The notes beneath the pieces were generated by a model. It was not told where the DNA came from. It made no database searches and worked only from the letters and a program-made list of their open reading frames with translations. The translations under genes were made by a program, and so were the position numbers. This document shows, piece after piece, positions 1 through 9,773 of a DNA stretch of 64,000 nt (position 1 is its first letter; every line of letters starts with the position of its first letter). This DNA comes from Chaetomium olivaceum (lineage: Eukaryota; Ascomycota; Sordariomycetes; Sordariales; Chaetomiaceae): NCBI GenBank assembly GCA_039881045.1, contig JAYWVB010000094.1:1-64000 (forward strand), written 5' to 3'.

Positions 1-477
1 AACCCTCCAGCGGCGGCGGCGACGGGCGGCGAACCCACGCCAACCCCACAAGCCCAACCCTCACCAACACAGACCCAAAACGTCCCCGGCACGCCTGCCG
101 TCGCCGCCCAGGTCAAAGAGATCCGCAACCGCTACCTGTTCGCCATCGAGGACCCCTTCGAGCTGGACCATAATGTTGCGCGCACCGTCACACACGTCGG
201 GATCGTGAATATCCGGGACGAGTTCAGGCGCGCGTGGCGGATTATTAAGGGTGCTGGGCGCGGCGGTGGGCAGGGTAGTTCTGCTGGTGGTCAGGGTAAT
301 CAGGGTGGTGGTGGTAGTGGTGGTGGTTGGAGGCAGGAGGATTTGTTGGAGGATGTGGGACGGGCGGAGGAGGTGAGGGAGAGGGAGGCGTTTGCAAAGT
401 TGCTGGAGGAGATTCATGGAGTGGGGGTGCAGGAGGAAGAGGAGGTGTGGTGGTGGCGGGGAGTAATTGACGGATGA
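1..477 (+). CDS. Cid1-family non-canonical poly(A)/poly(U) polymerase, C-terminal part
   Basis: The 5' end lies outside the window; frame 1 is open from base 1 to the TGA at 475-477. The motif YLFAIEDPFELDHNVART at about residues 47-64 of the visible part is the end of the PAP/25A-associated domain of Cid1/TUT-type RNA nucleotidyltransferases, which add A or U to RNA 3' ends. The catalytic domain is upstream and not visible. The tail after it is Gly/Gln-rich and then acidic, as is common in filamentous fungi. The gene converges on the PRS5-like gene. Family assignment is fairly firm; which paralogue (Cid1, Cid11 or Cid13 type) cannot be told from the tail. Confidence 0.75.
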   Translation, partial: NPPAAAATGGEPTPTPQAQPSPTQTQNVPGTPAVAAQVKEIRNRYLFAIEDPFELDHNVARTVTHVGIVNIRDEFRRAWRIIKGAGRGGGQGSSAGGQGNQGGGGSGGGWRQEDLLEDVGRAEEVREREAFAKLLEEIHGVGVQEEEEVWWWRGVIDG

Positions 478-1889
478 ATGGGGTGGGTGGATGAGTTGTG
501 TACGACTAATATGGCTTCAAAAACATCTGGCTCGTGGAGATGGTCTCGTATGCTTCGGTTTACCTTTTGTAGGGGGTGGCGTAAGGTATCGAAGCTGGGG
601 GGTCACCGGCGTGTAGGTTTAGGGTTGTTGGACATGGCGGTGTCCCCTGTTTGCAAATGGGAGTCAATGAGGGATTCACTCATTTGTTTTGATCGACCCA
701 TGACCCATAAAGCAACTTAAGGCGGTGAAAAGTCAAACGTGCCCGGCGTGGAAGGGTTATATATTGATACTGTTATGGTGGATGTGAGCCATCGTCTTCC
801 CAACAGATACATGTTGGACTGGGCGGCCTTCTACCCCCTTTTGTTTCCCGTCTTCTTCACTTTCCCCGCTGATTCCGGCTAGGTACTTGTCAACAACCAT
901 CAAGCCGTGGTAATATTCTAAACACGAAGTGACGATTTAACATCTACCAGTTACGCTCTCTACGCTAAAGATTACACTGTGGCATGCACCATGAAGCCCG
1001 ATCTCGCGCAACGAACCGCCCCCCCCCCCCAACCCCATCATCAACACCCAAACAAACATTTTCCAGTTCCTACCTCACTCCCCTTATGCCCCCTCTCAAA
1101 CCTCCCTCCTTTCAAACATACCCTCCCTCGTGGCGTTGATGACGAGCGTAAAACAAATGTAGCAACAAAGAAGGAAAAGAAAAAAGATGGTTGCCCGTTG
1201 GATATCGAGTTCGAGTCGGATGCGATCGCAAGTTATGTGTTATGGGGCACAACGACCAAGACGCAGAGGCTTCACTCAAACGAGGAAAAGAACATTGTGT
1301 AAAACAGCTTTTATTTGATTGCTTTCTGTTTCTCTTTTTCGAAGATAAAATCGGGGTTTTGGAATATTACCCGCGATTGCTACTCGCTCACAACGTACAC
1401 ACTGAGCACGGCACGATACACATGGATATGTACCGAGGAGTTCTCTTGCCCCTTGCCCACCAACCTTGCGGAAGTGACTCTAAAATAGAGTCGGGCAAAG
1501 GGCCTTCTGTCTCGGACAGTCCCGAAGGACAAATAATCTACCAACGTTCCGTTAAGAGACATGCCCTGGGTTAGGCAATGCTCCTGCTGTCGTAAGTGAC
1601 AGCATCGTTGGAGGTGATGAGGTTTGCAAGAGCAAACCGCTGTGGGATGTCTGGGAGGGGGATTCACTGGCGAATAAGCCACCCGTCCTGACTGAAATCG
1701 TCAATTGGGTCTATCCATGCTTCCTTGTGCAATGTCAAAAGAAGAGCGCCGCCAACCGATACCGCCCAACGCCAACGCTTGTAGCCGGACGCCGCCGGGC
1801 TTACCGAGGAACAGAAGATGCCTCCGTCTGGCAACCGAGCCAGACAAAACACTGGGAAAAAATGAAAGGGAACCTGCCGAGATATGGTT
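478..1889. other. Intergenic, convergent
   Basis: Space between two converging genes. Small open frames are present but show no codon bias or recognisable motif. A C-run and a pyrimidine-rich block lie near 1020-1130. I see no gene here; it probably holds both 3' UTRs. Confidence 0.5.
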
Positions 1890-3494
1890 TTAATCCATGA
1901 GGTGCTGGAACAGCGGCGACATTGACTCGCCGTAGTGGTTCCGCCGAATCGCCTCGGCCAAGAGGAACGACAGGTCGAGAACCACCAGCTTGCTCGCATT
2001 GCGCGCCTTTTCCTCCGGAATGGGGTAGCTGTTGGTTACGACAATGGTGTCGATGCAGTCGCAAGCCTGCATCTGCTCCAGGCAGTCTCCTCCAAAGACG
2101 CCATGGGTGGCGATACAATAGACCTTGCTGGCACGGCCGCGCTTAACTACCGTCTCTGCAGCTGCGATCCACGATCCTGGCTTGTCGATCATGTCATCGA
2201 CGATGAAGACTGACCGGCCCTTGACATCGCCCACTAGCGTTATCGTGCGCTCAACTTTAGGATCCTTCAGGATGTCGTCTTCTTCATCCGAACTCGCTCC
2301 CACATCCCCAGAACCGCCGAGGGCGTGAGGCTGGGGCGCGAAGAACGAGGACGCATGCGACAGCGTCATCGGGTCATCATCCGGCACGTTCGTATCGGCC
2401 ACCGACGTCGCCGGCGAAGGAAAATCGTCAGGGACAATATGGCCCTGCACCAGCCGGCCGTGCGTCACCTCGTGGGCTCGCTGATCGTTGTACTCCAGTC
2501 CGTCTGCCTCTTCGTCCATTTCCTCGTCCAGCTCATCAATGACTGACGACTGCGACAGCGTAGTCTGTGAGCGTCTCGGGGGCGACTTGCGGTGGGCCGA
2601 ATTCCGCAAATGCGTGCCATTAGCACGCATCCGCGGCGATCCTTGACCATCCGCCGCGGTGCGAGAATCTTGCGATTGCCCCCCGTCGGTAGCGGAGGTG
2701 CCATTCTCGGGCTCTGACGAGTAGTTGGTACGCACCTGATTGCTGATGGAGTCGAGCACCGGCTGCCGCTCAATCCCGTCGAGCGGGCTAAGGATCATGC
2801 TGGCCGCCAGGCTCGGGCCTGGGCCTCTCTTCTTGTCCGTCGTCACCATGCCGAAGTTGAGCTTGAGGGCGTCGGCCAGCGAGGTGACCCGCTTGGTGCC
2901 GCCCGCGTTCTTGGATACCACCACCGCCTCTTGCCACCTCGGCACGTTGCGACGAATCCATCGGGCGATCAGAGGCTCCGCGTGCAGGTTGTCCACGGGG
3001 CATTTGAAGAAACCTTGCATCTGAGACGCGTGGAGATCGACCGTGACGACGTGCTTGACACCGGCAACCCCGAGAAGGTTGGCTAGCATCCTCGCCGTGA
3101 TGGCTCCTCTATGTGACTTCTTCTTGGATTGACGGCTGTACGGGAAGTACGGCAGCACAGCTGAAGGAAGTCCCGGTCAACCTTTGAACCCATCGTCGAG
3201 AACTGCCAGTGAATTGCGGCATTGACGCGACGTACCGGTGATCTTGTTTGCAGAACCGCCCTTGCAGGCAGAGATCATGATGAGCAACTCCATGATGGTG
3301 TCGTTGATCTTGGGGCTGCCGGACTGAACGACAAACACGTCCTTCTCCCGAACACTAGTGAGGATGCGGACGCTTGTTTCGCCATTGGAGAACTGGGTGA
3401 GCTCGGCGTCAGCCCGCGCCATGCCCAGGTTGTGGCATATTTTGTCTGTGATATCAGGGCAGGAGCTGCCCGCGAAAATCAAGGTGCCGCGCAT
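1890..3494 (-). CDS. PRS5: Ribose-phosphate pyrophosphokinase subunit, PRS5-like
   Basis: Makes PRPP from ribose-5-phosphate and ATP for purine, pyrimidine, His and Trp synthesis, in the cytosol as a hetero-oligomer. Exon 1 is 3236-3494 and exon 2 is 1890-3160; the intron 3161-3235 (GTACGT...CAG) restores the conserved run KIT-AVLPYFPYSRQSKKK. The product is 509 aa. Residues 1 to about 198 match the N-terminal PRPP synthase half (FSNGET, VDLHASQMQGFF). About 195 low-complexity acidic residues are then inserted before the C-terminal half that starts at VGDVKGRSVFIVDD. Such long inserts are typical of yeast Prs1/Prs5-type subunits and rare elsewhere. The PRPP loop reads DDMIDKPGSW instead of the usual DDxxDTxGT, so this is probably a regulatory subunit. 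Divergent from the phosphoesterase gene. Confidence 0.92.
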
Positions 3495-4174
3495 GTCTGG
3501 TGGTGCTCGGATGAGGTTGCGAGAGAAAATTGGAAATTTTTCGGTTGCTCGAGAAAAAGGTTGACCAGCAAGTGGGCCAGTCAGAATTTCAATTCAGCGA
3601 GACCCGCAACTGGTGGGGAGCGCTGCCGGAGTGTTGCCGGACCTGAGCCGAATGGAGGGGAAGACCGAGATTGAATCGATGATGGGGTGGTGAGGGTATA
3701 AATGGGAAATGCGGGTTTGAAGAAAAGGAATTGAATGTTTGTCGTCGGAAGTTTGTTTGAAAGAGCGGTAAATAAAAGAGAGAGTGATAAAAGAGGTTCC
3801 GACTCCGGGGAGCCTCACCGAAGCCCGGCGGGACGAAATGTGTGGCAGGTGCTTGGATGCATTGGATAAGCGGAGGGCTAACCTTCGGTGATAATTTGAA
3901 GGGGGTTAGGGTTCTAGCCTGCCGGTGGCTTTGCACGTGGCGAGCCGAGACGGTTACATGAATCAGAGGACACCCCGGTATTGTTACCGTTTCGGAGTCC
4001 AAACGTGGTATTACAAACATACATTACATTGTGCCGTTGCCTAAAATAGGATGCCATACAACAAACCAACCAACCGACCATCAGAAACCTCGACTACCAT
4101 GTAGCAAAAACATCTCCAAGCTATCTCTTTTTCTGAGCCCGGAAATCTTTCGCAGCCAGATCCAAGAAACCACC
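3495..4174. promoter_or_regulatory. Divergent promoter, PRS5-like / phosphoesterase
   Basis: 680 bp between two outward-reading start codons. A TC-rich strand lies next to the PRS5 start. No clear TATA box was seen. Confidence 0.45.
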
Positions 4175-5116
4175 ATGAGTCTCTTCGGCAAGCAACACAA
4201 CGGCCTAGACGCTCTCCTCTACCGGCCACGACCAGGCCTCTGGGAGCAATTCCTCGAACGACCATGTATCTTCCTCGCTCGCAAGCTTTACACCTGGCGA
4301 CAAGCTGTCCCCTCCCAGCCACTCATAAACCCTGTATCAGTCGTCTGCATCTCCGACACACACAACGCCCAACCCACCCTCCCAGACGGCGATATCCTCA
4401 TCCATGCCGGCGACCTCACCCAATCCGGCTCACTGCACGAACTCCAAGCCACAATAAACTGGCTGCTTGCCCAACCCCACCCCATCAAGATTGTCGTCGC
4501 CGGCAACCACGACCTGCTCCTCGACCCCGGCTGTGACAGTCAAAGCCAAAAAGGCACCAACACCGCCGCCGAGCGCCGCGGCGCCATCGACTGGGGCGAC
4601 ATCATCTACCTGCAAGACGCCGAGGCCACCGTCACCTGCGCCGCCAACGGCCGCCAGCTGCGCGTCTACGGCAGTCCGCGCTCCCCTCAGCATGGCAACT
4701 GGGCCTTTCAGTACCCCCGCAGCGGCGGCGAGGATGTCTGGGAGGGGACTGTCCCGCGCGGGGTGGATGTGCTGGTGACGCATGGACCGCCGAGGGGGCA
4801 TCTTGATTTGTTCAGGTTGGGGTGTGAGCATCTGTTGACGGAGTTGTGGCGGGTTCGGCCGCGGTTGCATGTCTTTGGGCATGTGCATGAGGGGGCGGGG
4901 ACGGAGTGGTTGCAGTTTGATGAACTGCAGGGTGCGTACGAGCGGACGGTGGTTAATGGTGGTGGGGTTTGGAATTTGCTGTGGACGGTGAAGGCGTTTG
5001 TGCGTTCGCTTTTCCGCCCGCCGCCAGCGGAGGCGAGGTGTTTGCTTGTTAATCCGGCAATTGTTGGCGGCCTACGAGACAACGAAAGACGAAGGCCGGT
5101 CAAGGTGGTGATATAA
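4175..5116 (+). CDS. Calcineurin-like metallophosphoesterase
   Basis: Single exon, 313 aa. The five metallophosphoesterase motifs are present in order: SDTHN (about residue 62), GDLTQSG, GNHD, THGPP and GHVHEG, which bind two metals and the phosphate. The arrangement fits the UPF0046/MPPED-type subfamily found in many fungi, whose substrate is unknown. The ATG at 4175 in the context CACCATGA was chosen; an in-frame ATG at 4031 would add 48 residues that look like untranslated leader. The protein has no signal peptide. Its end is only 47 bp from the end of the converging hypothetical gene. Phosphoesterase activity follows from the family; the substrate is not inferable. Confidence 0.85.
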   Translation: MSLFGKQHNGLDALLYRPRPGLWEQFLERPCIFLARKLYTWRQAVPSQPLINPVSVVCISDTHNAQPTLPDGDILIHAGDLTQSGSLHELQATINWLLAQPHPIKIVVAGNHDLLLDPGCDSQSQKGTNTAAERRGAIDWGDIIYLQDAEATVTCAANGRQLRVYGSPRSPQHGNWAFQYPRSGGEDVWEGTVPRGVDVLVTHGPPRGHLDLFRLGCEHLLTELWRVRPRLHVFGHVHEGAGTEWLQFDELQGAYERTVVNGGGVWNLLWTVKAFVRSLFRPPPAEARCLLVNPAIVGGLRDNERRRPVKVVI

Positions 5117-5163
5117 TAATGGTACTAATTACACTTGCAGAACATCGATTCGCCATTTATCCC

Positions 5164-5760
5164 CTATACGAACAATACGTGGGGTTCCTCCGCGATGATG
5201 TTCATCTTCAAAAACCGCTGGCCCCTAGCCGCGGCTTCTGGTGCCTTATTGGATTGATCTGGTATCACCAAAGGCCGAGACAACGGTGGGACCTTGGCTA
5301 CCCAACTCGGTTCTCTCTCGAGTACCACTTTTCGCCTCCTCAATGCGTCCTCTGCCGCATTGCCGGCAATAATTGCTGGACTACCTCTTGGTAGCCCGCG
5401 CTCAATCAAGCGGTTGAAGGCCGTCACTAGGTAGTATGGCAAGACGGCAAGGATGGCATACCGCTCCGGGTTTGGGTCCTCGGGGTCGGGAATCGCCGAG
5501 ACGGCCCACGACGGCTGGTTGAAGAAATATTCGATCTCGGTCCGCAGGCCGATTATGTAGCCGACGACAAGGTACTCGTACATGCGGTATAAGGATGCCG
5601 TGGGCGTGGTGCCGTGGCTCAGAGCTATCTGCCCCATGCGCTCGTCGCGGTGGGCCAATAGCCATGCCACATCGGGGGGTCTTTGAAGAGGTTGCTTGGA
5701 CTTTGCCTCCGATGTTTGCTGCCGGAAGCGCTCCGGGATGAGGCGAGAGAAACCGGGCAT
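5164..5760 (-). CDS. Conserved-looking hypothetical protein, 198 aa
   Basis: One uninterrupted exon with coding-like codon use. I do not recognise a named domain. The N-terminus is basic. Residues 60-125 contain two moderately hydrophobic stretches (around YLVVGYIIGL and YAILAVLPYYLVTAF) that could be membrane-associated helices, separated by an aromatic segment with EYFFNQPSW. The C-terminus is charged. It converges on the phosphoesterase and shares the upstream region 5761-6496 with the NTase-like gene. It could be a small membrane-associated mitochondrial or ER protein; that is a guess. Confidence 0.6.
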   Translation of the reverse strand: MPGFSRLIPERFRQQTSEAKSKQPLQRPPDVAWLLAHRDERMGQIALSHGTTPTASLYRMYEYLVVGYIIGLRTEIEYFFNQPSWAVSAIPDPEDPNPERYAILAVLPYYLVTAFNRLIERGLPRGSPAIIAGNAAEDALRRRKVVLEREPSWVAKVPPLSRPLVIPDQSNKAPEAAARGQRFLKMNIIAEEPHVLFV

Positions 5761-6496
5761 TGTAGTGGGAGTTGAAGGTGCGATGTAGTTGGAACCACGA
5801 CAATCTTTTGGTGGTTTGTGAAGTCAACAGTGCCTAAAAGCGCGGTCCACGTGCTCGTAAAGTATGTTAGCCAGCCTCCGAGCTACGTAGCTGTGCCCCC
5901 CTCAGAATCTAGGCCCCCGTTTTGTCACCTCCTACGAGTTTCCACTTGTATCAGTCTCCGGCCACGGCCTATGTTTCCACCAAGGCCAGCTATATCCACT
6001 AGATATGACCATCCCTAGTCCCTGCTTCTCTAGAAGGCGCCAGTGCAGGTGTCTAGCAGAATTTCCGAGCTAGATTTTCTGTGTTTGGGCTTCTGCCTCG
6101 TGCCCCACTAGAGGCTCTAACATCTTCCAAGGACGAACGGTTGAAAGGCCGAATATACTGGAGCGGCTTCCGCCCATGAAACATGGCTGTGTAAATCCGT
6201 AGATGTCAAGTGCTGGACATGTGAACTAACCCAGGTGGTGTTGTGGTAAGTGTAAGAAATCCTCTGGTCGCATCCGTCACAGCTGGCCGTTGTGAGGGAC
6301 CAGGTCAGAGAGTGACGCTAATAGAAGGCTGCCGTCGTATAGTCAGGACCTAGCTCGTTGGCGTTGTATAAGACGCCCGTCGCCGCACAGGTTCCACCGA
6401 TACTATAAACTCCTTCTACCAACACACTAACAAACACTTTCTCATAAACCACACCACCTCAGACATCTCTTCATACTCACTTAAGCCTTTGACAAG
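5761..6496. promoter_or_regulatory. Divergent intergenic region
   Basis: 736 bp between the hypothetical gene (minus) and the NTase-like gene (plus). The last 80 bp before 6497 are A/C-rich, as in many fungal 5' leaders. No further signal was seen. Confidence 0.4.
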
Positions 6497-7219
6497 ATGG
6501 GTCAGTCCTGGTCTCAGTTTCAGCAGCGCAAAAACGCCAAGACTCTGCTCGAAATCGCTCCAACGGCGACTCCGGGCCGTACCGCCCCCCTCCCCAACCT
6601 CACCCGTCCCACGCTCCAGCAAGCTCTGACGAATGTTGGGAACTATCTCGCCAAGAAGAAGAAGAACGTAACGGTAATCGCGGTCGGCGGCGCCGTCAAC
6701 ACCATCTTCCTCCAGAGTCGGACGTCGACCCACGACGTCGACTTCTACAACAGCCGGCTGACGGTGGCCGAGTTCGGCTACCTCATGAGCGCGGCCAAGG
6801 ACGCGGCCGACAAGGACCCCCAGCTCAATGAGGGCTGGTTCAACAACCACACCGTCTTCTTCATCCCGCAGTCACAGCGCGACTCCCTCACCAGCCAAGC
6901 CTTCGCCCAGAACGAGGTCATCTTCGAGCACGGCGGCCTGAAAGTGCTGGCGGCCCCCTGGAACTACGCCTTCTGCTGCAAGATTGACCGCCTCGCTGGC
7001 GGCGGAGTCGTCGCCGCGCAGAGCTACGATCTCTCGGACGCCGTGCACTATCTGAACCGGTACCTGACCAAGCGCAATTTCACGACGATGACGTTGGCGA
7101 GGGTGAAGGAGTGGTTTGCAGGGTATTCGCTGCGGTGGACTGCTGAAAATGATGCCGTGATTAAGCGTCTTATTGCAGCTTACAAGACCAAGTATGGGGT
7201 GGAAAAAGTCATTACTTAA
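6497..7219 (+). CDS. Nucleotidyltransferase-fold protein, AbiEii-like, stand-alone
   Basis: Single exon, 240 aa, ATG in context AAGATGG. Residues about 53-76 read VIAVGGAVNTIFLQSRTSTH followed by DVDF. This is the GG...R.ST.DVD pattern of the minimal nucleotidyltransferase fold, as in AbiEii/type IV toxin-like and antibiotic NTase-like proteins. A later block with KVLAAPWNYAFCCKIDRLAGG and DLSDAVHYLNRYL resembles the part of such proteins that follows the active site (K..R...RDL.D). No transmembrane segment or signal peptide is seen. Similar orphan proteins occur in filamentous ascomycetes, mostly uncharacterised. Whether it transfers nucleotides, and to what, is unknown. It could instead be a catalytically silent fold. 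Confidence 0.65.
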   Translation: MGQSWSQFQQRKNAKTLLEIAPTATPGRTAPLPNLTRPTLQQALTNVGNYLAKKKKNVTVIAVGGAVNTIFLQSRTSTHDVDFYNSRLTVAEFGYLMSAAKDAADKDPQLNEGWFNNHTVFFIPQSQRDSLTSQAFAQNEVIFEHGGLKVLAAPWNYAFCCKIDRLAGGGVVAAQSYDLSDAVHYLNRYLTKRNFTTMTLARVKEWFAGYSLRWTAENDAVIKRLIAAYKTKYGVEKVIT

Positions 7220-7491
7220 ATAGTGTGTAGGCACGTGGACGGGGAACCCTAGATTTTATATGTCGTCGATGTTGAGTTCGTCGACAAACTGTTAGGTGTT
7301 GTGGAGTAAAGGGTTAGGTCGGATTATGTGAAACAAGCACACAGTACGAAGTATTGCCGAGTTCCATGGCAAGTGTAATATTACATTTTGAGCGTATCAT
7401 CATTCGTGAAACTTGCCGTGCCCCAAATTTCGAAGGAGCAAGGATCTCACCCCAAACACAAGACGACGACTGCTTTGGTTGACCCGCCAAA

Positions 7492-9350
7492 ATGGGCATT
7501 CCTCAACTCCGGCGACAGCTGGAACAATATGCTGAGAGAGCCGTCATTGCAGCAGGGGCTGTCGTTCTAGATGGCCCAGCATTCGCATACCATGTCCTCA
7601 ACCTCTGCTCGAGGCTACGGCCCAAATACGATCCCTTTGAGCAACCATCGTATGAGTTGCTCGGGAAAACGGCAATAGCATGGTTGGATAAAATCCAGAA
7701 ATGTGATCTTTCAGTGTAAAGTCGGGTTCCTGGACCTCATGAAACGACCCCGGGCTAACCGCCCCCCTAGCTCGGCCATCTACTTCGACGGTTATCTGCC
7801 GAGCTCAAAACGGCCCGAGCGGATACACCGTCTCAAAAACTTGACTCGGGCTTTGATCATGTACTCTTCGGGATCCCAAACGGGAGTACCGAGAGCCAAC
7901 GCCAATCACCCCGCTGACGCTAATGTTGAGTTGTTTCCGGATACTTGGCCCCGGGAAAGAAAAAAGGCAACCTTGAAACCGCCAGTCCCGCCCTTTCTTG
8001 TCCCCGCCGTCATTGACGCGCTGAGAAACTCACCAAAATTTGCGCCTCTGATCAGTCTCGTCCCCGGAGAGGCAGACGGCTTCTGCGCTCAGCATGTCCG
8101 GGAACATGGGGGACAGTTTTGACGTCTGATTCCGACCTATTGGCGTATGAACTAGGCGAAGCCGGTGGCGTCATCTTCCTTACAGATATCGAAGCGGATA
8201 CAGAGACCGAGAAGCTCAGTTCCCCTCAGTACCGCCCTGCAGATATCTGTAAACGATTGTCCATCAAACAGGATGCCGGCCTCCAGCACCTCGCCTTTGA
8301 GATAAACAGAGATTCTCATTTGACGTTAGAACAGGCAGTTGAGAAGACAAAACGGGGCGAGGCAGCCTCGGCATCTAAAGAAGAGTATTCCGAGTTTATC
8401 CGCCAATACCTCTCGCCAGAGGTGGCGTTGACGCCTGAAATAAAACAAGCGGCCACCCTTGACCCACGGGTTTCCGAGATTGCCCTCCGGTCACTCCAAA
8501 CTTCAGGCATTGTGACATTAGTCTCCAATGACGATTCACCATCTGAAGATCCCAACGATTCTAGGCTGGAGATGTATTTGCCTTTTCTCCTCGATTACCC
8601 GTCTCGGACAAGCGCCTGGGAAGCCAGCAAGCCCATAAGACAGCTGGGTTACGCAGTCTTGCTGTCCGATCGGGATAGTAAGAGCATATCCGCAGTATTC
8701 GAAATGAGGAGACTACAGTCTATGTCCTCAGGCTTTGAGGTTGATGTCCCAGCGCTGACTGAGATTGACAGCCTGGGTACTTCCCTGCTAGCTCTCGTGT
8801 CCAAAATCGAGGGGGGCATGGACAAACCCGACCTTGTATGGGTAATGCTGGCCATTTACCAGGATATCATCATGACCATGGACCGTGAAGGGTATCCTCT
8901 CAGTCTCGAGTTGCTTCGTCAAGATGCTAGGGGAAAGCTGGATCCATGCTCATGGGACTTCCTCCACCTCCTGGCGCAGACCCAGGCGACCTACTACTCA
9001 CTAAGGATGCTTCACCAGATCCTCAAGTTCTCGCAAACCCGCATAAGGGGCCTAACGACAACACTGTCAGAGCTCTCACGACTTCTATCGCGGCTTCCGT
9101 CATTGGCTGACTACCCATCGCCGAGGACTTTCGCGGACCCGTATCGTCGGTGAGGGAGGAAGAGTGCCTCTCATGCCTGGAGGCTCTTTGCGCAGAACTT
9201 GATGAGGATGTCCTTCCGCTCATCAAGTCTGTCCGGCAACCACAGAACAGCAAGAAGTCGAAGAAAAGGAAAAACATGGCGACGGATGAGGAGGATAGCA
9301 AGCCCCGTTCGAGCAACCCGTTTGACCTCCTGGCAGGGGCCAGGGAGTAG
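7492..9350 (+). CDS. Asteroid/XPG-domain nuclease-like protein, interrupted by two frameshifts
   Basis: Exon 1 is 7492-7715; the intron 7716-7770 (GTAAAG, branch CTAAC, TAG) joins SV to SAIYFDGYLP. The N-terminus MGIPQLRRQLEQYAERAV is XPG/FEN1-like. VPGEADGFCA and TSDSDLL are the acidic internal XPG motifs, as in fungal Asteroid-domain proteins of structure-specific nuclease ancestry. The frame breaks at the G5 run 8108-8112, where one more G would give HVREHGG-TVLTSDSDLL. It breaks again between 9108 and 9150, where one extra base gives YPSPEDFRGPVSSVREEE. The C-terminus is Lys-rich and nuclear-like. With both breaks closed the gene is open from 7492 to 9350. It is a pseudogene or the product of base-calling errors; conservation on both sides favours the latter. 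Confidence 0.7.
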
Positions 9351-9773
9351 AGAGCAGCATTGGTTCGTCTTTTGACGGTTTTTGGTAGCGTGGTAAGGGC
9401 CGTGGAAACTAATACTTTACCATCTTCACTACTAAAATATGTTACCTTCTGCCAATCCACTTGGTTTCTGTTTTTGACAGCCCCTGTCTACCTACCTACC
9501 TATTCTTACCATGCGCCCCCTTCTCCCGAACCACCAAAGTAGCCGCGATAGGTAGAAAGATATACCCGATAGAGGGAAGGAAACTTTCATTATCTTCTGA
9601 CGCGCGCTTAATCAGACGTCAGGTGGACGGGACCAGGAAATGGAGATTTGAATGTGATCATAGGCTTCTTGATCCAACGAGTAAATAAATAAAAAGTAAG
9701 CCTCCCAACGCCGCACCATGTCCCATATAAACCCGAAACTAGTCACACAGTATCGACACACAGAAGAGGTCCT
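9351..9773. other. Intergenic, convergent
   Basis: 423 bp between two converging genes. It contains the simple run CCTACCTACCTACCT near 9487 and no gene I can support. Confidence 0.45.

Noticed and set aside
1191..1574. Open frame of 127 codons on the plus strand
   Set aside because: No motif, overlaps another frame on the minus strand, and sits in a convergent 3' flank.
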